NCBI GenBank assembly: GCA_040880465.1 | Contig: JBBDIK010000005.1 | Span: forward strand, 62,001-126,000 | Length of the DNA stretch: 64,000 bases | From: JBBDIK01 sp040880465 | GTDB taxonomy: Bacteria; Actinomycetota; UBA4738; JBBDHU01 | Direction: 5' to 3' | Part shown: positions 16,236 through 25,610 of the stretch, in pieces | How the letters are laid out: every line of letters starts with the position of its first letter | Numbering within the stretch: the stretch's first letter is position 1 | Position numbers and translations under genes: made by a program | Notes under the pieces: generated by a model | What the model was told of the DNA's origin: nothing | The model's database searches: none | Seen by the model: only the letters and a program-made list of their open reading frames with translations

Positions 16236-17543
16236 CTAGGAAGCGGTCTGGAAGAACTCCCAGACGTCCTTCCACTGGGAATCGACCTCGGGCGAGAGCG
16301 GCGCGAGCTCGGTCATCTTTTCGATGTCCGCTTCGGTGGCGACGGTGCTCTTGAGGCCGGGAAGCAGGATCGAGTAACTCTCGCCGCTGCCGACCACGAG
16401 CTTCTCCGGGTCGAGCTGCGTCTGCGGCGGGATATAGCCGTTCCATTGGAAATTCACCATCGCGTTGTCGAAGTCGAGCATGAAGTTCAGGAAGTGGTGC
16501 GCGAGTACCGGGTTCTTCCCGCTCCCGAGGATCGTGAACGTGTCGTTCCCGGCGGGTCCGTCCTCCGTCGGCGTCCAATAGCGGATGACGTCCTTGTCGA
16601 CGGTCCCTCTCGGGAAGTACCACTTCGCGGCGATGAAGTCGCCGGACCACCCGTGGTGGACGAGCGACTCGCCCTGCGGCAGATCCGAGTAGTCGCTGAT
16701 GTCGGCCTTCACGTTCAGCCTCTCTACCGCTTCGATGAGGCTCTGCTGCGCCTTCTGGAGGTTGGCGGCTCTCGCGGCTGCGTCGTCGGTGTTGATGTCC
16801 GTGATGCCGTTCCTGAGGAGTGCCGCGGCGATCGTTTCGCGGTAGTCGTCGAGGTAGTGGATCTTGCCCTTCCACTTCTCGTCCCACAGCAGATCCCATC
16901 CGTTCCCAAGCCCGGCGACGTAATCCTCGGAGGGGCCACCTTCGTCGATCCGCCACGCGACACCGGAGGTGTACGTCGTATACGGGACCGAATACTGGGC
17001 CCCGAGGTCGTAGTAGGGCTGATTCTCCATGGTGCCCTGGAAGCGTTCCCACGTGTTCGCGAGGTTCGGGATGTAGCTGTGGTTCAGCGGCCGGAGCAGA
17101 CTCGCGGCCGCCAGCTTGCCGAGCACGTCGATGTCGGCGATCCACACGTCGAAGGTCTGGTCACTCGTGGTGAGGGCCCCGACGGCCTCGGTCATGGTAT
17201 TGAACGTGTTGACGTTGACCTTGACGCCGTACTGCTCCTCGAACATCCCGACGACGCGTGGGTTGATGTACTCCTCCCAGTTGTAGATCTCGAGCGGTCC
17301 AGCTTCGGGCTTCAGGTCGTCGCCGATCATCAGGGCGTCGTAGGAGGGGAGACGCTGCGGGGATTCGGGCCGGGCCGGTGCAGCGGTCGGCTTCGTCGAC
17401 CCTTCGGGGCGCGGGCAGGCGGCCAGGAAGGCGCTGACCAGTGGCACACTGGCCGCCGCAAGTCCCGTTCGCTTGATGAACGTCCGCCGGTCGATCGGGG
17501 CGAGCGGGTGTTTCCGGCCGCCCTCGCGTGGGTGTCGAGTCAT
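16236..17543 (-). CDS. spermidine/putrescine-type ABC transporter substrate-binding lipoprotein (PotD/PotF-like, copy 1)
   Basis: A 435-residue binding protein. A Tat-type signal with Arg19-Arg20 (IDRRTFIKRTG) ends in a lipobox, FLAAC, with Cys43 as the lipid-anchored residue. The mature part has the family's EIYNWEEYINPRVVGMFEEQYGVKV opening and the HHFLNFMLDF and WNGYIPPQ blocks. Family members bind polyamines or similar cations outside the membrane and deliver them to a PotBC permease. No permease is adjacent; it lies between gcvPB and the amine oxidase, so it may share the permease at 37-39 kb or present a substrate to the exported oxidase. Residues 4-14, HPREGGRKHPL, recur in the copy at 39 kb. 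The ribosome site AAGGAGA precedes the ATG. Confidence 0.85.
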   Translation of the reverse strand: MTRHPREGGRKHPLAPIDRRTFIKRTGLAAASVPLVSAFLAACPRPEGSTKPTAAPARPESPQRLPSYDALMIGDDLKPEAGPLEIYNWEEYINPRVVGMFEEQYGVKVNVNTFNTMTEAVGALTTSDQTFDVWIADIDVLGKLAAASLLRPLNHSYIPNLANTWERFQGTMENQPYYDLGAQYSVPYTTYTSGVAWRIDEGGPSEDYVAGLGNGWDLLWDEKWKGKIHYLDDYRETIAAALLRNGITDINTDDAAARAANLQKAQQSLIEAVERLNVKADISDYSDLPQGESLVHHGWSGDFIAAKWYFPRGTVDKDVIRYWTPTEDGPAGNDTFTILGSGKNPVLAHHFLNFMLDFDNAMVNFQWNGYIPPQTQLDPEKLVVGSGESYSILLPGLKSTVATEADIEKMTELAPLSPEVDSQWKDVWEFFQTAS

Positions 17544-17643
17544 GGCTGATCTCCTTCGCTCCGGGGGTTCGATGCTGCCTGACTGGCCGACTCACCGCGT
17601 GGATCGCTCACTGCGGTTCATGCAGAGCGAACGATACCGGTTC

Positions 17644-19128
17644 TCACCCCTTGGAGTTCGTGAGCTCGGGCTGCCAGCGGAGCTGGGGCTTGCGGGCGGC
17701 CTCGGTTTCGTCGATCCGCCGAACCGGCGTGGTGACCGGCGCCCGCTTGACCACGTCCGGATCTTCGTGAGATTCCGCGGCGATCGCCAGGAGCGCATCG
17801 GCGAACGCATCGATCGTCTCGATGGACTCGGTCTCGGTCGGTTCGATCAGCATGCCTTCCTCGACCGACAGGGGGAAGTAGATCGTCGGCGGGTGGAACC
17901 CGTGGTCGAGAAGCGCCTTCGCGATGTCGAGCGCGCGGATGCCCGACTCGCGCTTGATGCTCGCCGCGGACGCGACGAACTCGTGCATGCATGGCCGGTC
18001 GAAGGGGATGTCGAAGGCGTGGCCGAGACGGGCCTTCAGGTAGTTCGCGGCGAGGACCGCGTCATCGGTGACCTCTTGGAGTCCCGGACCGCCGTGCGTG
18101 CGGATGTAGGCATATGCACGCAGCAGGATGCCGGCGTTCCCATGGAAGCCACTCATGCGGCCGATCGCGGTGGGGCGTTCGCCCGGGCGCTCGAACCGGT
18201 AGCCAGCTGCCTCGGCGAGGACGCGCGGCGTAGGGAGGTACGGCGCGAGTCGCTCGCCGACGGCAACCGGCCCGGCGCCCGGGCCGCCCCCGCCGTGGGG
18301 CGTCGAGAAGGTCTTGTGCAGGTTGAAGTGCATCGCGTCGAACCCCGCTTGCCCGGGCTTGAACCGGCCCATGATCGCGTTCAGGTTCGCCCCGTCCATG
18401 TAGGCGAGGGCACCGGCAGCGTGGGTCGCCGCCAGGAGTTCGACGATGGCGCGCTCGAACAGTCCGTAGGTGGACGGGTTGGTGAGCATGACGGCGGCGG
18501 TCCGGGGGCCGAGCGCTCCGCGCAGAGCGGCCAGATCGACGCTCCCATCTTCGGCCGAGGGGATCGTGATGGTGGTGAATCCGACCATGGACGCCGTCGC
18601 GGGATTGGTCCCGTGCGCCGAGTCGGGAACGATGACCTCGGTGCGTCCCTCGTCGCCCCGGTCACGGTGGTAGGCGCGGATCATGAGCATCGCGGTGAGC
18701 TCGCCGTGCGCCCCGGCCGCCGGCTGCAGCGTCGCGGCGTGGAAGCCGCTGATCTCGCACAGGATCTGCTCCAGCTCGTGCAGCATCTGGAGCGTTCCCT
18801 GCGCGGCCTGCTCTGGCGCGAACGGGTGCAGCCGCGCGAACCCGGGGAGCCGAGCCGCGTGCTCGTTCAGCTTCGGGTTGTACTTCATCGTGCACGAACC
18901 GAGCGGGTAGAAGCCCGTGTCGATGCTGTAGTTCAGTTGCGAGAGTCGCGTGAAGTGGCGGACCACCTGCGGCTCGGACAGTTCTGGGAGCGCGGCGGGG
19001 CGTCTGCGCCGGTATCCCGCCGGGATCGCCGTTAGCACGTCGCTACCGGCGGGCGCAACGTTCTCACCGCCCCGTCCGCGCTCGGACAGGTCGAAGATCG
19101 TGGGCTCCAGCTCTCCTTCGCGGGTCAT
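17644..19128 (-). CDS. gcvPB: glycine dehydrogenase (decarboxylating) subunit 2
   Basis: A 494-residue pyridoxal-phosphate subunit of glycine decarboxylase, the P protein of the glycine cleavage system. It carries the cofactor lysine, Lys272, in HFNLHKTFSTPHGGGGPG, and the early block GSCTMKYNPKLNE. With GcvPA it decarboxylates glycine and loads the aminomethyl group onto the lipoyl arm of GcvH. The ATG overlaps the gcvPA stop by four bases, so the two subunits are coupled. This split form is usual in many bacteria outside the Proteobacteria. It is the last gcv gene; the binding-protein gene follows after 100 bases. Confidence 0.95.
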   Translation of the reverse strand: MTREGELEPTIFDLSERGRGGENVAPAGSDVLTAIPAGYRRRRPAALPELSEPQVVRHFTRLSQLNYSIDTGFYPLGSCTMKYNPKLNEHAARLPGFARLHPFAPEQAAQGTLQMLHELEQILCEISGFHAATLQPAAGAHGELTAMLMIRAYHRDRGDEGRTEVIVPDSAHGTNPATASMVGFTTITIPSAEDGSVDLAALRGALGPRTAAVMLTNPSTYGLFERAIVELLAATHAAGALAYMDGANLNAIMGRFKPGQAGFDAMHFNLHKTFSTPHGGGGPGAGPVAVGERLAPYLPTPRVLAEAAGYRFERPGERPTAIGRMSGFHGNAGILLRAYAYIRTHGGPGLQEVTDDAVLAANYLKARLGHAFDIPFDRPCMHEFVASAASIKRESGIRALDIAKALLDHGFHPPTIYFPLSVEEGMLIEPTETESIETIDAFADALLAIAAESHEDPDVVKRAPVTTPVRRIDETEAARKPQLRWQPELTNSKG

Positions 19129-20477
19129 GCGGCCACCTCAGCGAGCGTCGCGGCAACTGCCGCCGCGAACGTGGTGACGTCGTCGGAGGTCGTCATCTCG
19201 GTCGTGCACAGCAGGAGGGAGTCGCGGAAGCGTTCGTCGTCGATCGCCGGTCCCAGCTGGAGTCCCGCGACGAACCCACGGCGCAGCAGGTCGGCATGGA
19301 CGCGGGCCGCATCGGGAACGTCGACAGCGAATTCGTTCAGGTACGGGCCGGTGTGCGTCCGGAGCACGCCTGTCGTGGCAAGCGCGGCCTCGAGTTCGCG
19401 GGCGCGCTCCGCCCCCTGAGCGGCGACGTTGCGAAGTCCCTCCGGTCCGACGGTCGACACGTAGACGGTCGCGGCCAGCGCGCACAAGGCCTGGTTGGTG
19501 CAGATGTTGCTGGCCGCTTTCTCCCTGCGGATGTCCTGTTCGCGGGCGCGCATCGTCATCACGTAGCAGGGACGACCCTCCGCGTCGCGCGCGCTTCCGA
19601 CCAGGCGGCCCGGGATCTGGCGGGCGAGTGTCTGTGTCGCCGCGAGGATGCCGAGGTACGGGCCGCCGAATTGCAGTGGCATGCCCAAGGGTTGTCCTTC
19701 GGCGGTGGCGATGTCAGCCCCCACTTCGCCCGGGGGAGCGAGGAGCATCAGTGACGTCGGCTCGACGACCGCGGTGAAGAGCGCGCCCGCCTCGTGGGCT
19801 CGTGAGGCGGCGTCGGCCATCGGTTCGAGGATGCCGAAGAAGTTCGGGTTCGCCAGCATGACGCCGGCGACGGGGTCTCCGTCCGTCAGGGCCCTTTGCA
19901 GCGCGGTCAGATCGGTCGCCCCGTCCTCGCCAACCGCCACGGTCTCGAGCGCGAACCGGTCCGCGAAATACGTGGCGATCACTTCGCGGACGTTGGGGTG
20001 AACGCCTTCGCTGACCAGGATCCGCTCCCGGCGCGTTGCCCGGAGCATCATCAGGGCGGCTTCCGCGGCGGCTGAGGCCCCGTCGTAGTGCGAGGCCGAC
20101 ACGACATCCATGGTCGTGAGCTCAGCGATCAGCGACTGGTACTCGTAGATCGTCTGCAGGGTTCCTTGGCTCACCTCTGGTTGGTACGGCGTGTAGGCCG
20201 TCATGAACTCTCCGCGTCGGATGATCTCGTCGACCGCTGCCGGGATGTGGTGGCGGTAGGCTCCGGCACCCAGGAAACTCACGCGTCCCACGTCGTTCCG
20301 GGCTGACAGCCGTTCGAGCGCGGGCATGAGCAGCTGTTCTGGTTCGCCGGGGCCCAGTGCAAGGCCGCCCTCCCGCACCGCGACGGGGATGTCGGCGAAG
20401 AGTTCGTCCACGGTGGCCACGCCGATCGTGGCGAGCATCCGCTCGCGGTCGGCATCTGTATGGGGTCCGTAGGGCAC
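19125..20477 (-). CDS. gcvPA: glycine dehydrogenase (decarboxylating) subunit 1
   Basis: A 450-residue P-protein alpha-type subunit. Recognisable blocks are FLGAGAYRHHIPAAVDEII, the family's YTPYQPEVSQGTLQTIYEYQ, SHYDGASAAAEAALM and REKAASNICTNQALCAL. It lacks the cofactor lysine, which GcvPB provides; together they form the glycine decarboxylase. The start is a GTG at 20477 with GAGGAG upstream inside the end of gcvH, three bases past the gcvH stop, which fits tight coupling. Confidence 0.95.
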   Translation of the reverse strand: MPYGPHTDADRERMLATIGVATVDELFADIPVAVREGGLALGPGEPEQLLMPALERLSARNDVGRVSFLGAGAYRHHIPAAVDEIIRRGEFMTAYTPYQPEVSQGTLQTIYEYQSLIAELTTMDVVSASHYDGASAAAEAALMMLRATRRERILVSEGVHPNVREVIATYFADRFALETVAVGEDGATDLTALQRALTDGDPVAGVMLANPNFFGILEPMADAASRAHEAGALFTAVVEPTSLMLLAPPGEVGADIATAEGQPLGMPLQFGGPYLGILAATQTLARQIPGRLVGSARDAEGRPCYVMTMRAREQDIRREKAASNICTNQALCALAATVYVSTVGPEGLRNVAAQGAERARELEAALATTGVLRTHTGPYLNEFAVDVPDAARVHADLLRRGFVAGLQLGPAIDDERFRDSLLLCTTEMTTSDDVTTFAAAVAATLAEVAA

Positions 20478-20480
20478 GCG

Positions 20481-20876
20481 TTACTCCTCCGCGATCATGG
20501 CTCGGTAGGCGGCGGCGTCCTTCAAGGTGTCGACCAGGGTGTCGACCTGGGCTGCGTCGGCGAGGGTGATGCGCACCAACCAGCCCTCGCCGTACGGGTC
20601 GTCGTTCACGAGCTCCGGGGAATCATTCAGCGCCGGGTTCGAGGCGATCACCGCGCCGCCGACGGGCAGGAGCAGATCGCTCGCGGCCTTCGCGGATTCG
20701 ATCACGCCGAAGGCGTCTCCCGCGCCGAAGATTGCTCCCGGGTCAGGGAGTTCGACGAAGACGATGTCGCCGAGCTGCTCGACGGCGAACGCGCTGATAC
20801 CGACGACAGCCTCGCCGCCCTCGACCCGCACCCACTCGTGATCATCCGAGTACCGAAGCTCCTCAGGGATGTTCAT
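20481..20876 (-). CDS. gcvH: glycine cleavage system H protein
   Basis: A 131-residue lipoyl carrier protein. The lipoylation lysine is Lys63 in GVIESAKAASDL, and the RYSDDHEWV opening and the NPALNDSPELVNDDPYGEGWLV tail are standard. It carries the aminomethyl arm from the P protein to GcvT and is then reoxidised by lipoamide dehydrogenase, which is not in the window. The ATG overlaps the gcvT stop by four bases. Confidence 0.96.
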   Translation of the reverse strand: MNIPEELRYSDDHEWVRVEGGEAVVGISAFAVEQLGDIVFVELPDPGAIFGAGDAFGVIESAKAASDLLLPVGGAVIASNPALNDSPELVNDDPYGEGWLVRITLADAAQVDTLVDTLKDAAAYRAMIAEE

Positions 20877-22003
20877 GCCTGCTCCTCCTTCGTCCGGCGA
20901 TAGAAGGGCAGGGTAACGGTCTCGGCCTGCTCACGCTGGCCGCGGATCTCCACCTCGAAGAGCGTGCCGGGCTCGGGCGTGTCGATGTTGAGCGATGCCA
21001 TCGCGATGGGTGCGCCAAGGGTCGGCGACGGTGCGCCACTCGTGATGTGGCCGCACGGCGTCTCGGTTCCGGGGAGGAACACCGGCTCGCCGTGCCGCGC
21101 GATCATGCGTCCGTGCAACACGAGTCCGATCGGCCCCCGCCGCGGGTGCGTGCGCACACCGAACAGTGCGTCTCGTCCGACGAAGTCGCCGAGCTTGTCG
21201 AACTTCACGACGTGGCCGAGGCCCGCCTCGAAGGGTGTGGTCTCGGCGTCGAGTTCGTTGCCGTAGAGCGGCATCCCCGCCTCGAGCCGGAGGGTGTCGC
21301 GCGCGCCGAGGCCGACCGGCATGATGTCGAAGCGCTCGCCGGCTTCGAGCAGCGCGTCCCAGACGACTGGACCGTCCTCCCACTTCGTGAACAGCTCGTA
21401 CCCGTCCTCACCCGTGTACCCGGTCCGAGCGATCAGGGTCCGGCGTCCGGCCACGAGTCCCGGGATGATCCAGTAGGTGCGGAGCCGGGCGAGATTCGTG
21501 CGGGTCAGCATGGACAGGATCTCGCGCGACCGCGGACCCTGGATGGCGATCATCCCGGTCTCGTCGCTGGAGTCCTCCACGGTCGCATCACGTCCCGCCA
21601 TCCGGGCGCGGAGTTCGCGGCCGACGACTTCACGGTTGGCGGCGTTCGCGACGACGAGGAACCGCTCGGGCTCGGCGCGGTACACGATCAGGTCGTCGAG
21701 GATCCCGCCGTCGGGAGCGCAGATCATCGAGTACTCGGCCTTCCCCGCGGCTAGGGAAGCGGGGTCGCTCACCAGCGCGAACGACAGGCCTGCCGCTGCG
21801 CCGGGACCGGTGATCCAGAACTCGCCCATATGGGAGACGTCGAAGAGGCCGGCGCGCTCGCGGACAGCCCGATGTTCCTCCAGGAGGCTCCCGTACCGGA
21901 CCGGCATCTCCCAGCCGGCGAACTCGACGAAGCGGGCGCCGAGGTCCTGATGGCGCTCCTTGAGCGAGGTCGCTCTGGTGTCGCTGGCGTCGCCCTCGGG
22001 CAA
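20873..22003 (-). CDS. gcvT: aminomethyltransferase, glycine cleavage T protein
   Basis: A 376-residue T protein that transfers the methylene group from aminomethyl-GcvH to tetrahydrofolate and releases ammonia. Visible blocks are FAGWEMPVRYGS, LFDVSHMGEF, ARTGYTGEDGYELF, the LEAGMPLYGNELD segment and the C-terminal GHITSGAPSPTLG. The TTG at 22003 is chosen because AAAGGGAGG lies five bases upstream and the length then matches the family. A GTG at 22111 is open but adds a 36-residue arginine-rich lead. It heads the operon gcvT-gcvH-gcvPA-gcvPB. The leader was examined for the glycine riboswitch signature and none was found. Confidence 0.94.
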   Translation of the reverse strand: MPEGDASDTRATSLKERHQDLGARFVEFAGWEMPVRYGSLLEEHRAVRERAGLFDVSHMGEFWITGPGAAAGLSFALVSDPASLAAGKAEYSMICAPDGGILDDLIVYRAEPERFLVVANAANREVVGRELRARMAGRDATVEDSSDETGMIAIQGPRSREILSMLTRTNLARLRTYWIIPGLVAGRRTLIARTGYTGEDGYELFTKWEDGPVVWDALLEAGERFDIMPVGLGARDTLRLEAGMPLYGNELDAETTPFEAGLGHVVKFDKLGDFVGRDALFGVRTHPRRGPIGLVLHGRMIARHGEPVFLPGTETPCGHITSGAPSPTLGAPIAMASLNIDTPEPGTLFEVEIRGQREQAETVTLPFYRRTKEEQA

Positions 22004-22149
22004 CGAAGCCTCCCTTTCCTCGCCGCGTGCCGGGTTCTCCTCTCTATCGTGCGTCCGGATCCGAGATACGGCAACGGTCGAGGCGTGCAGGTATCCACGG
22101 TATCGCTTCACAGAACGTGTAATCAGCCTGATCCCCGGCGGATCCGTGC

Positions 22150-23715
22150 CTACGCCTGCAGGCCGGCGGCCACCTCGCGGAGGACATCGATCCTGCCGAC
22201 GAATCCTGTAGGCACCATGCCGGGAACCAGGATCGGCGAATAGGCGAGGGACATCGAGTTGGAGATCGTTACCTGGCCGGCGATGACCTGGCCTTTGAAA
22301 TCGCGGTTCTGCTGGCTGGAGAGGACCTCGCAGGGCGTGTAGGCGAAGACACTCAGCCCCGACAGATCGGTCTGCTGGCTGAAGCTGATGTCGTAGGGGC
22401 CGAAGGTTCCCGTGTCACCGCAGACGAGGTTGTCGGTCCACGGACGGATGAGCCGGACGGTCGTGGCGTCGGGGGCCGCGGACCAGTTGTGCGAGCCGTC
22501 GAAGGCTATCGATCCGTCCGTCACGATCGATAGATCGTCGCGGACCGTGTAGCTGCCAGCTGCGATGGTGAGTGTGCAAGCGGGCGAGATCCTGACGAGG
22601 TTGTCGCTGGCCGTATCCCAGCCGGATGGGCTCCCGCCCGAGAGGTAGGACTGGATCGCCGAACCCGCTGCGGTGCAGTCCGTGTACGTGGTGATGCGCC
22701 AGTCGGCCCAGTCTGCGGCGTCGTAGGTGATGTGAGGCATCGCGACCGCGGGCGGCGGTTCGAGGCCGATCTCGTTCGGGTACCCGCACTCCGGCGAGCA
22801 CTTCACTGGCTCCTGCGGTTTCTCGGGATTCCGTACCGACGAGCAGGCCGAGTTCGAGGGGATCGAGACCGTCCCCCCGGCCCGGCAGTCACCGTAGGCG
22901 AACGTCGATGCGATGGTGATGGTGCTGCCGGGGTCGGACGCGGTGATGTGTCCCGCGTCGGGGTAGATGCACACGCCCGAGTAGCATGTCGCCCCGGGTT
23001 GCGGGTCGCTGTTGCAGCCGCCGACGAACGACGCCTTGACGCTGACGGATCCACGGGCCCAGATGTTGCCTTCCATGCACCCCGTCACGTCCACGTTCCC
23101 CTGGGCGAGGACGTCGCCTTCGATGATCAAGTAGCCCTTGTTGGTGATGTCGCCGTTCGAGTAGATGTCGGCGTCGTTCGTCTCGAGGTCGTGGGTGATG
23201 TCGTTGTTGTTGTTCAGTTCGATCGAGGCGTTGCCGAAGATCGCCTTGTCGAGCCCGCCGTAGAACGGCTCCAGTGGGATCTCGGCTTGAAGGGTCCGGG
23301 CCGCCTCCTGTCCTGTTCCGGTGATCGCGGACGAGGTGACGAGCGCGCGCTCAGGGATGTCTCCTGGTCCGAACGAGCCGTCACATGCGATCGCGTCACC
23401 GGCGGCGTCGACGAGCGCGACCGTGAGGGTCGAGGTGGTACGGGGTGACTCGGACGTGATGACCGGCTCGGCGTCCGGACATACGGACGCCATGGAGTCG
23501 AGTTCCGCGACGTAGGTCGTGATCCGCTCCGCGGCCGCGTGGATCGCGACCATCCGTTTGCCATCGTATGCCGCGCTCTCCGACGAGTGGATGGCCAGTT
23601 GCACCACCGCGGCGGAAAGGGAGATCAGGACCATCGTCACCAGCATGACCGTGATCAGGGCGACGCCTGCTTCGTCGGCAAGCGGGGGAGCAGATCCATC
23701 GCGGCGGGTACGCAT
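22150..23715 (-). CDS. pilin-like (PilX-type) surface protein with one N-terminal membrane helix
   Basis: A 521-residue protein of unknown function. After about 17 polar residues comes EAGVALITVMLVTMVLISLSAAV, a type-IV-pilin-like helix preceded by a glycine that could be a prepilin-peptidase site, though the usual Glu at mature position 5 is a Thr. The rest is rich in Gly, Ser, Thr and Asn, with several Cys and a beta-solenoid look (NGDITNKGYLIIEGDVLAQGNVDVTG, here given in pieces of a repeat-like run). Such PilX-like proteins are minor pilins or exported surface proteins. No other pilus gene is nearby, so the role is open. The ATG at 23715 is chosen for the short lead; an open frame continues to 23757. 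Confidence 0.6.
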   Translation of the reverse strand: MRTRRDGSAPPLADEAGVALITVMLVTMVLISLSAAVVQLAIHSSESAAYDGKRMVAIHAAAERITTYVAELDSMASVCPDAEPVITSESPRTTSTLTVALVDAAGDAIACDGSFGPGDIPERALVTSSAITGTGQEAARTLQAEIPLEPFYGGLDKAIFGNASIELNNNNDITHDLETNDADIYSNGDITNKGYLIIEGDVLAQGNVDVTGCMEGNIWARGSVSVKASFVGGCNSDPQPGATCYSGVCIYPDAGHITASDPGSTITIASTFAYGDCRAGGTVSIPSNSACSSVRNPEKPQEPVKCSPECGYPNEIGLEPPPAVAMPHITYDAADWADWRITTYTDCTAAGSAIQSYLSGGSPSGWDTASDNLVRISPACTLTIAAGSYTVRDDLSIVTDGSIAFDGSHNWSAAPDATTVRLIRPWTDNLVCGDTGTFGPYDISFSQQTDLSGLSVFAYTPCEVLSSQQNRDFKGQVIAGQVTISNSMSLAYSPILVPGMVPTGFVGRIDVLREVAAGLQA

Positions 23716-23823
23716 GACCACCGGCCATCCTGCGCGTCGGCGGTGACCGGGTTCCACGCGCGCTGCGTGAGAACGTTCGGCGGCGTTTCTCTCGAGTCGG
23801 GAAGCGGCAGGTGCGAACCCGGG

Positions 23824-25551
23824 TCAAGATCCGGAAACAGGCTCGTTTCGCTGCCGGAGGAGATCCAGGCCGCGGACGGCGATCTCGAGTTGGATGCGGG
23901 TTTCGGGATCGTCGAGGTCGCTCGCGAGGAGCTTCTCGATGCGCTCGAGGCGGTAGTACAGCGAGCGGCGCTCGAGGTGGAGGACGCGCGCCGTTTCGGC
24001 CTTGTGGCCCCCGTTTGCGAGGAACGCCCGGAGTGTCGGGAGCAGCGGAGACGACGACTTCGCGTCGTGGTTCATCAACGGGGCGAGCTGGGACTCGACG
24101 AAGTGCGCCAGCTCGGGGCCGTCGGAGAGACGTAGCAGCAGGTGATGGATCCCGAGATCCTCGAAGGGGTTCACGCCGGAGCGGCGGGCGTCGCGGGCGC
24201 CGTACGCTGCCGCTTCGTCGGCCTGGGCCAGGGCCTGTCTGAGCGATCCGGTATCCGCAGCCGCGGACAGACCGACCGAGACGATGAAGGCGGATATCTG
24301 CTCCTCCAGGCGCTCGCAGATCCGCTCGCCGATCCTGCGGACCGCCGCCGGATCGGCCGCGTCCATCCCGATGATGACGAGGATCCGATCGCCGACCGGC
24401 GCCGACAGGCCGGTCGCGCCGAACTCGGTGATGGCTGCGCGGGTCTCCCGGATCATGACCGTGCGGGCGCGCCGGCGATCATCCTCCGCGAGGTCGCGGT
24501 TGTCGGCCCCCATGTTGACCGGTTCGATCACCATGGCGACCAGCGTGCGTCCCTCCAGGTCCGCACCGAGCCGGCGCGCCCGCTGCAGGACTTCTGCGGC
24601 CGAGGTGAACCGTCCCTCCCAGATGTCTGACATCAAGGCGCCGCGTTCGTGGTCGGTCAGGTGCGCGACGTGCTGTTCGGAGTGCAGGGTCAGTGCGACC
24701 GCAGCCGCCGCGCGGTCGAGCGCGAGGCGGTCGACATCGTCGAGGACCCGTTCCGGCACGTGGATCCGGCCCCAGGCGCGGTTCCGCAGGGCGATCGGGA
24801 TCCAGGTGCAGAGCGTCGGACCGTCCTCCACATGGACCGCCCCGTGGTCACGCTCCTCATGTCCGCCGCGAGAGTGGCCGTCCCACGTCCGGAGCACGTC
24901 GGCGAGCTCGTCCGCATCGCCAGCGACCTCGACGACTTGGTGCGCAGCGTCCTCGAGGACCACCGGGGCGGCGACGATCGCCGACACGCCGCGCAAGATG
25001 TGCCCGAGATCGGCACCCTGCAGCACGAGGTCCGTGAACTCCTTGCCGACCGCGTGAACCTTCTCCAGGAGGGCGACCTGCCGGCCGATCGCGGTCTCGG
25101 CGTCTTTCAGCTCGGTGATGTCGAACATCACTCCCTGGATGCAGAGTGTGCCTCCCGCGTCGTCGGCCACGATCGTGAACTCGTCCCGGATCCAGACGGT
25201 CCGGTCATCGTCGCGTACCCAGCGGTACTCCTGCACGAGGGGACCGCCCGCGGCGACCGCCTCGCGGTACTCGGTGATCGCCCGCGCCTGGTCGTCCGGA
25301 TGGAGGTGGGTTACCCACTGGTCGACCGGGTCGTTGATGTACGCATCGGGTGTGATCCCGAGGATGCGCTCGATCTGTGGTCCGACGTAGGTCGACTCGA
25401 ACGAGCCAGGTTCGTCCGAAGGAACGTCCTCGTAGAGGATCGCGGGGATCTGTTCGACGAGTGTCTGATAGCGCGCCTGCGTCTCGAGCAACTGGCGGCG
25501 CAGGGAATCGTCGTTGGGGTCACGGGCGGTGTCGGGCTGAGGCCGGCTCAC
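23824..25551 (-). CDS. PAS-domain PucR-family transcriptional regulator (copy 1)
   Basis: A 575-residue regulator. Residues of about 25-150 are a PAS fold with PAC tail (YVGPQIERILGITPDAY, WVTHLHPDD, GVMFDITELKDAE). The middle resembles the CdaR/GGDEF-like region of PucR proteins. The C-terminus is the PucR helix-turn-helix: LLPTLRAFLANGGHKAETA, then LERRSLYYRLERIEKLL. PucR-type regulators control purine, amino acid or polyamine use. The start is a GTG at 25551. The next upstream gene is a paralogue with the same architecture 59 bases away, so this is a recent tandem pair or two sensors of related signals. The ligand of the PAS domain is unknown. Confidence 0.85.
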   Translation of the reverse strand: MSRPQPDTARDPNDDSLRRQLLETQARYQTLVEQIPAILYEDVPSDEPGSFESTYVGPQIERILGITPDAYINDPVDQWVTHLHPDDQARAITEYREAVAAGGPLVQEYRWVRDDDRTVWIRDEFTIVADDAGGTLCIQGVMFDITELKDAETAIGRQVALLEKVHAVGKEFTDLVLQGADLGHILRGVSAIVAAPVVLEDAAHQVVEVAGDADELADVLRTWDGHSRGGHEERDHGAVHVEDGPTLCTWIPIALRNRAWGRIHVPERVLDDVDRLALDRAAAAVALTLHSEQHVAHLTDHERGALMSDIWEGRFTSAAEVLQRARRLGADLEGRTLVAMVIEPVNMGADNRDLAEDDRRRARTVMIRETRAAITEFGATGLSAPVGDRILVIIGMDAADPAAVRRIGERICERLEEQISAFIVSVGLSAAADTGSLRQALAQADEAAAYGARDARRSGVNPFEDLGIHHLLLRLSDGPELAHFVESQLAPLMNHDAKSSSPLLPTLRAFLANGGHKAETARVLHLERRSLYYRLERIEKLLASDLDDPETRIQLEIAVRGLDLLRQRNEPVSGS

Positions 25552-25610
25552 CCGTCGGGTATAGCACGCGGACGCGGGTGATGACGACGTCGCAGGATAC
25601 GCGGAAGGGT

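Noticed and set aside
22004..22149. Glycine riboswitch in front of gcvT
   Set aside because: The conserved aptamer cores were not found in the minus-strand leader; only the ribosome site is clear.
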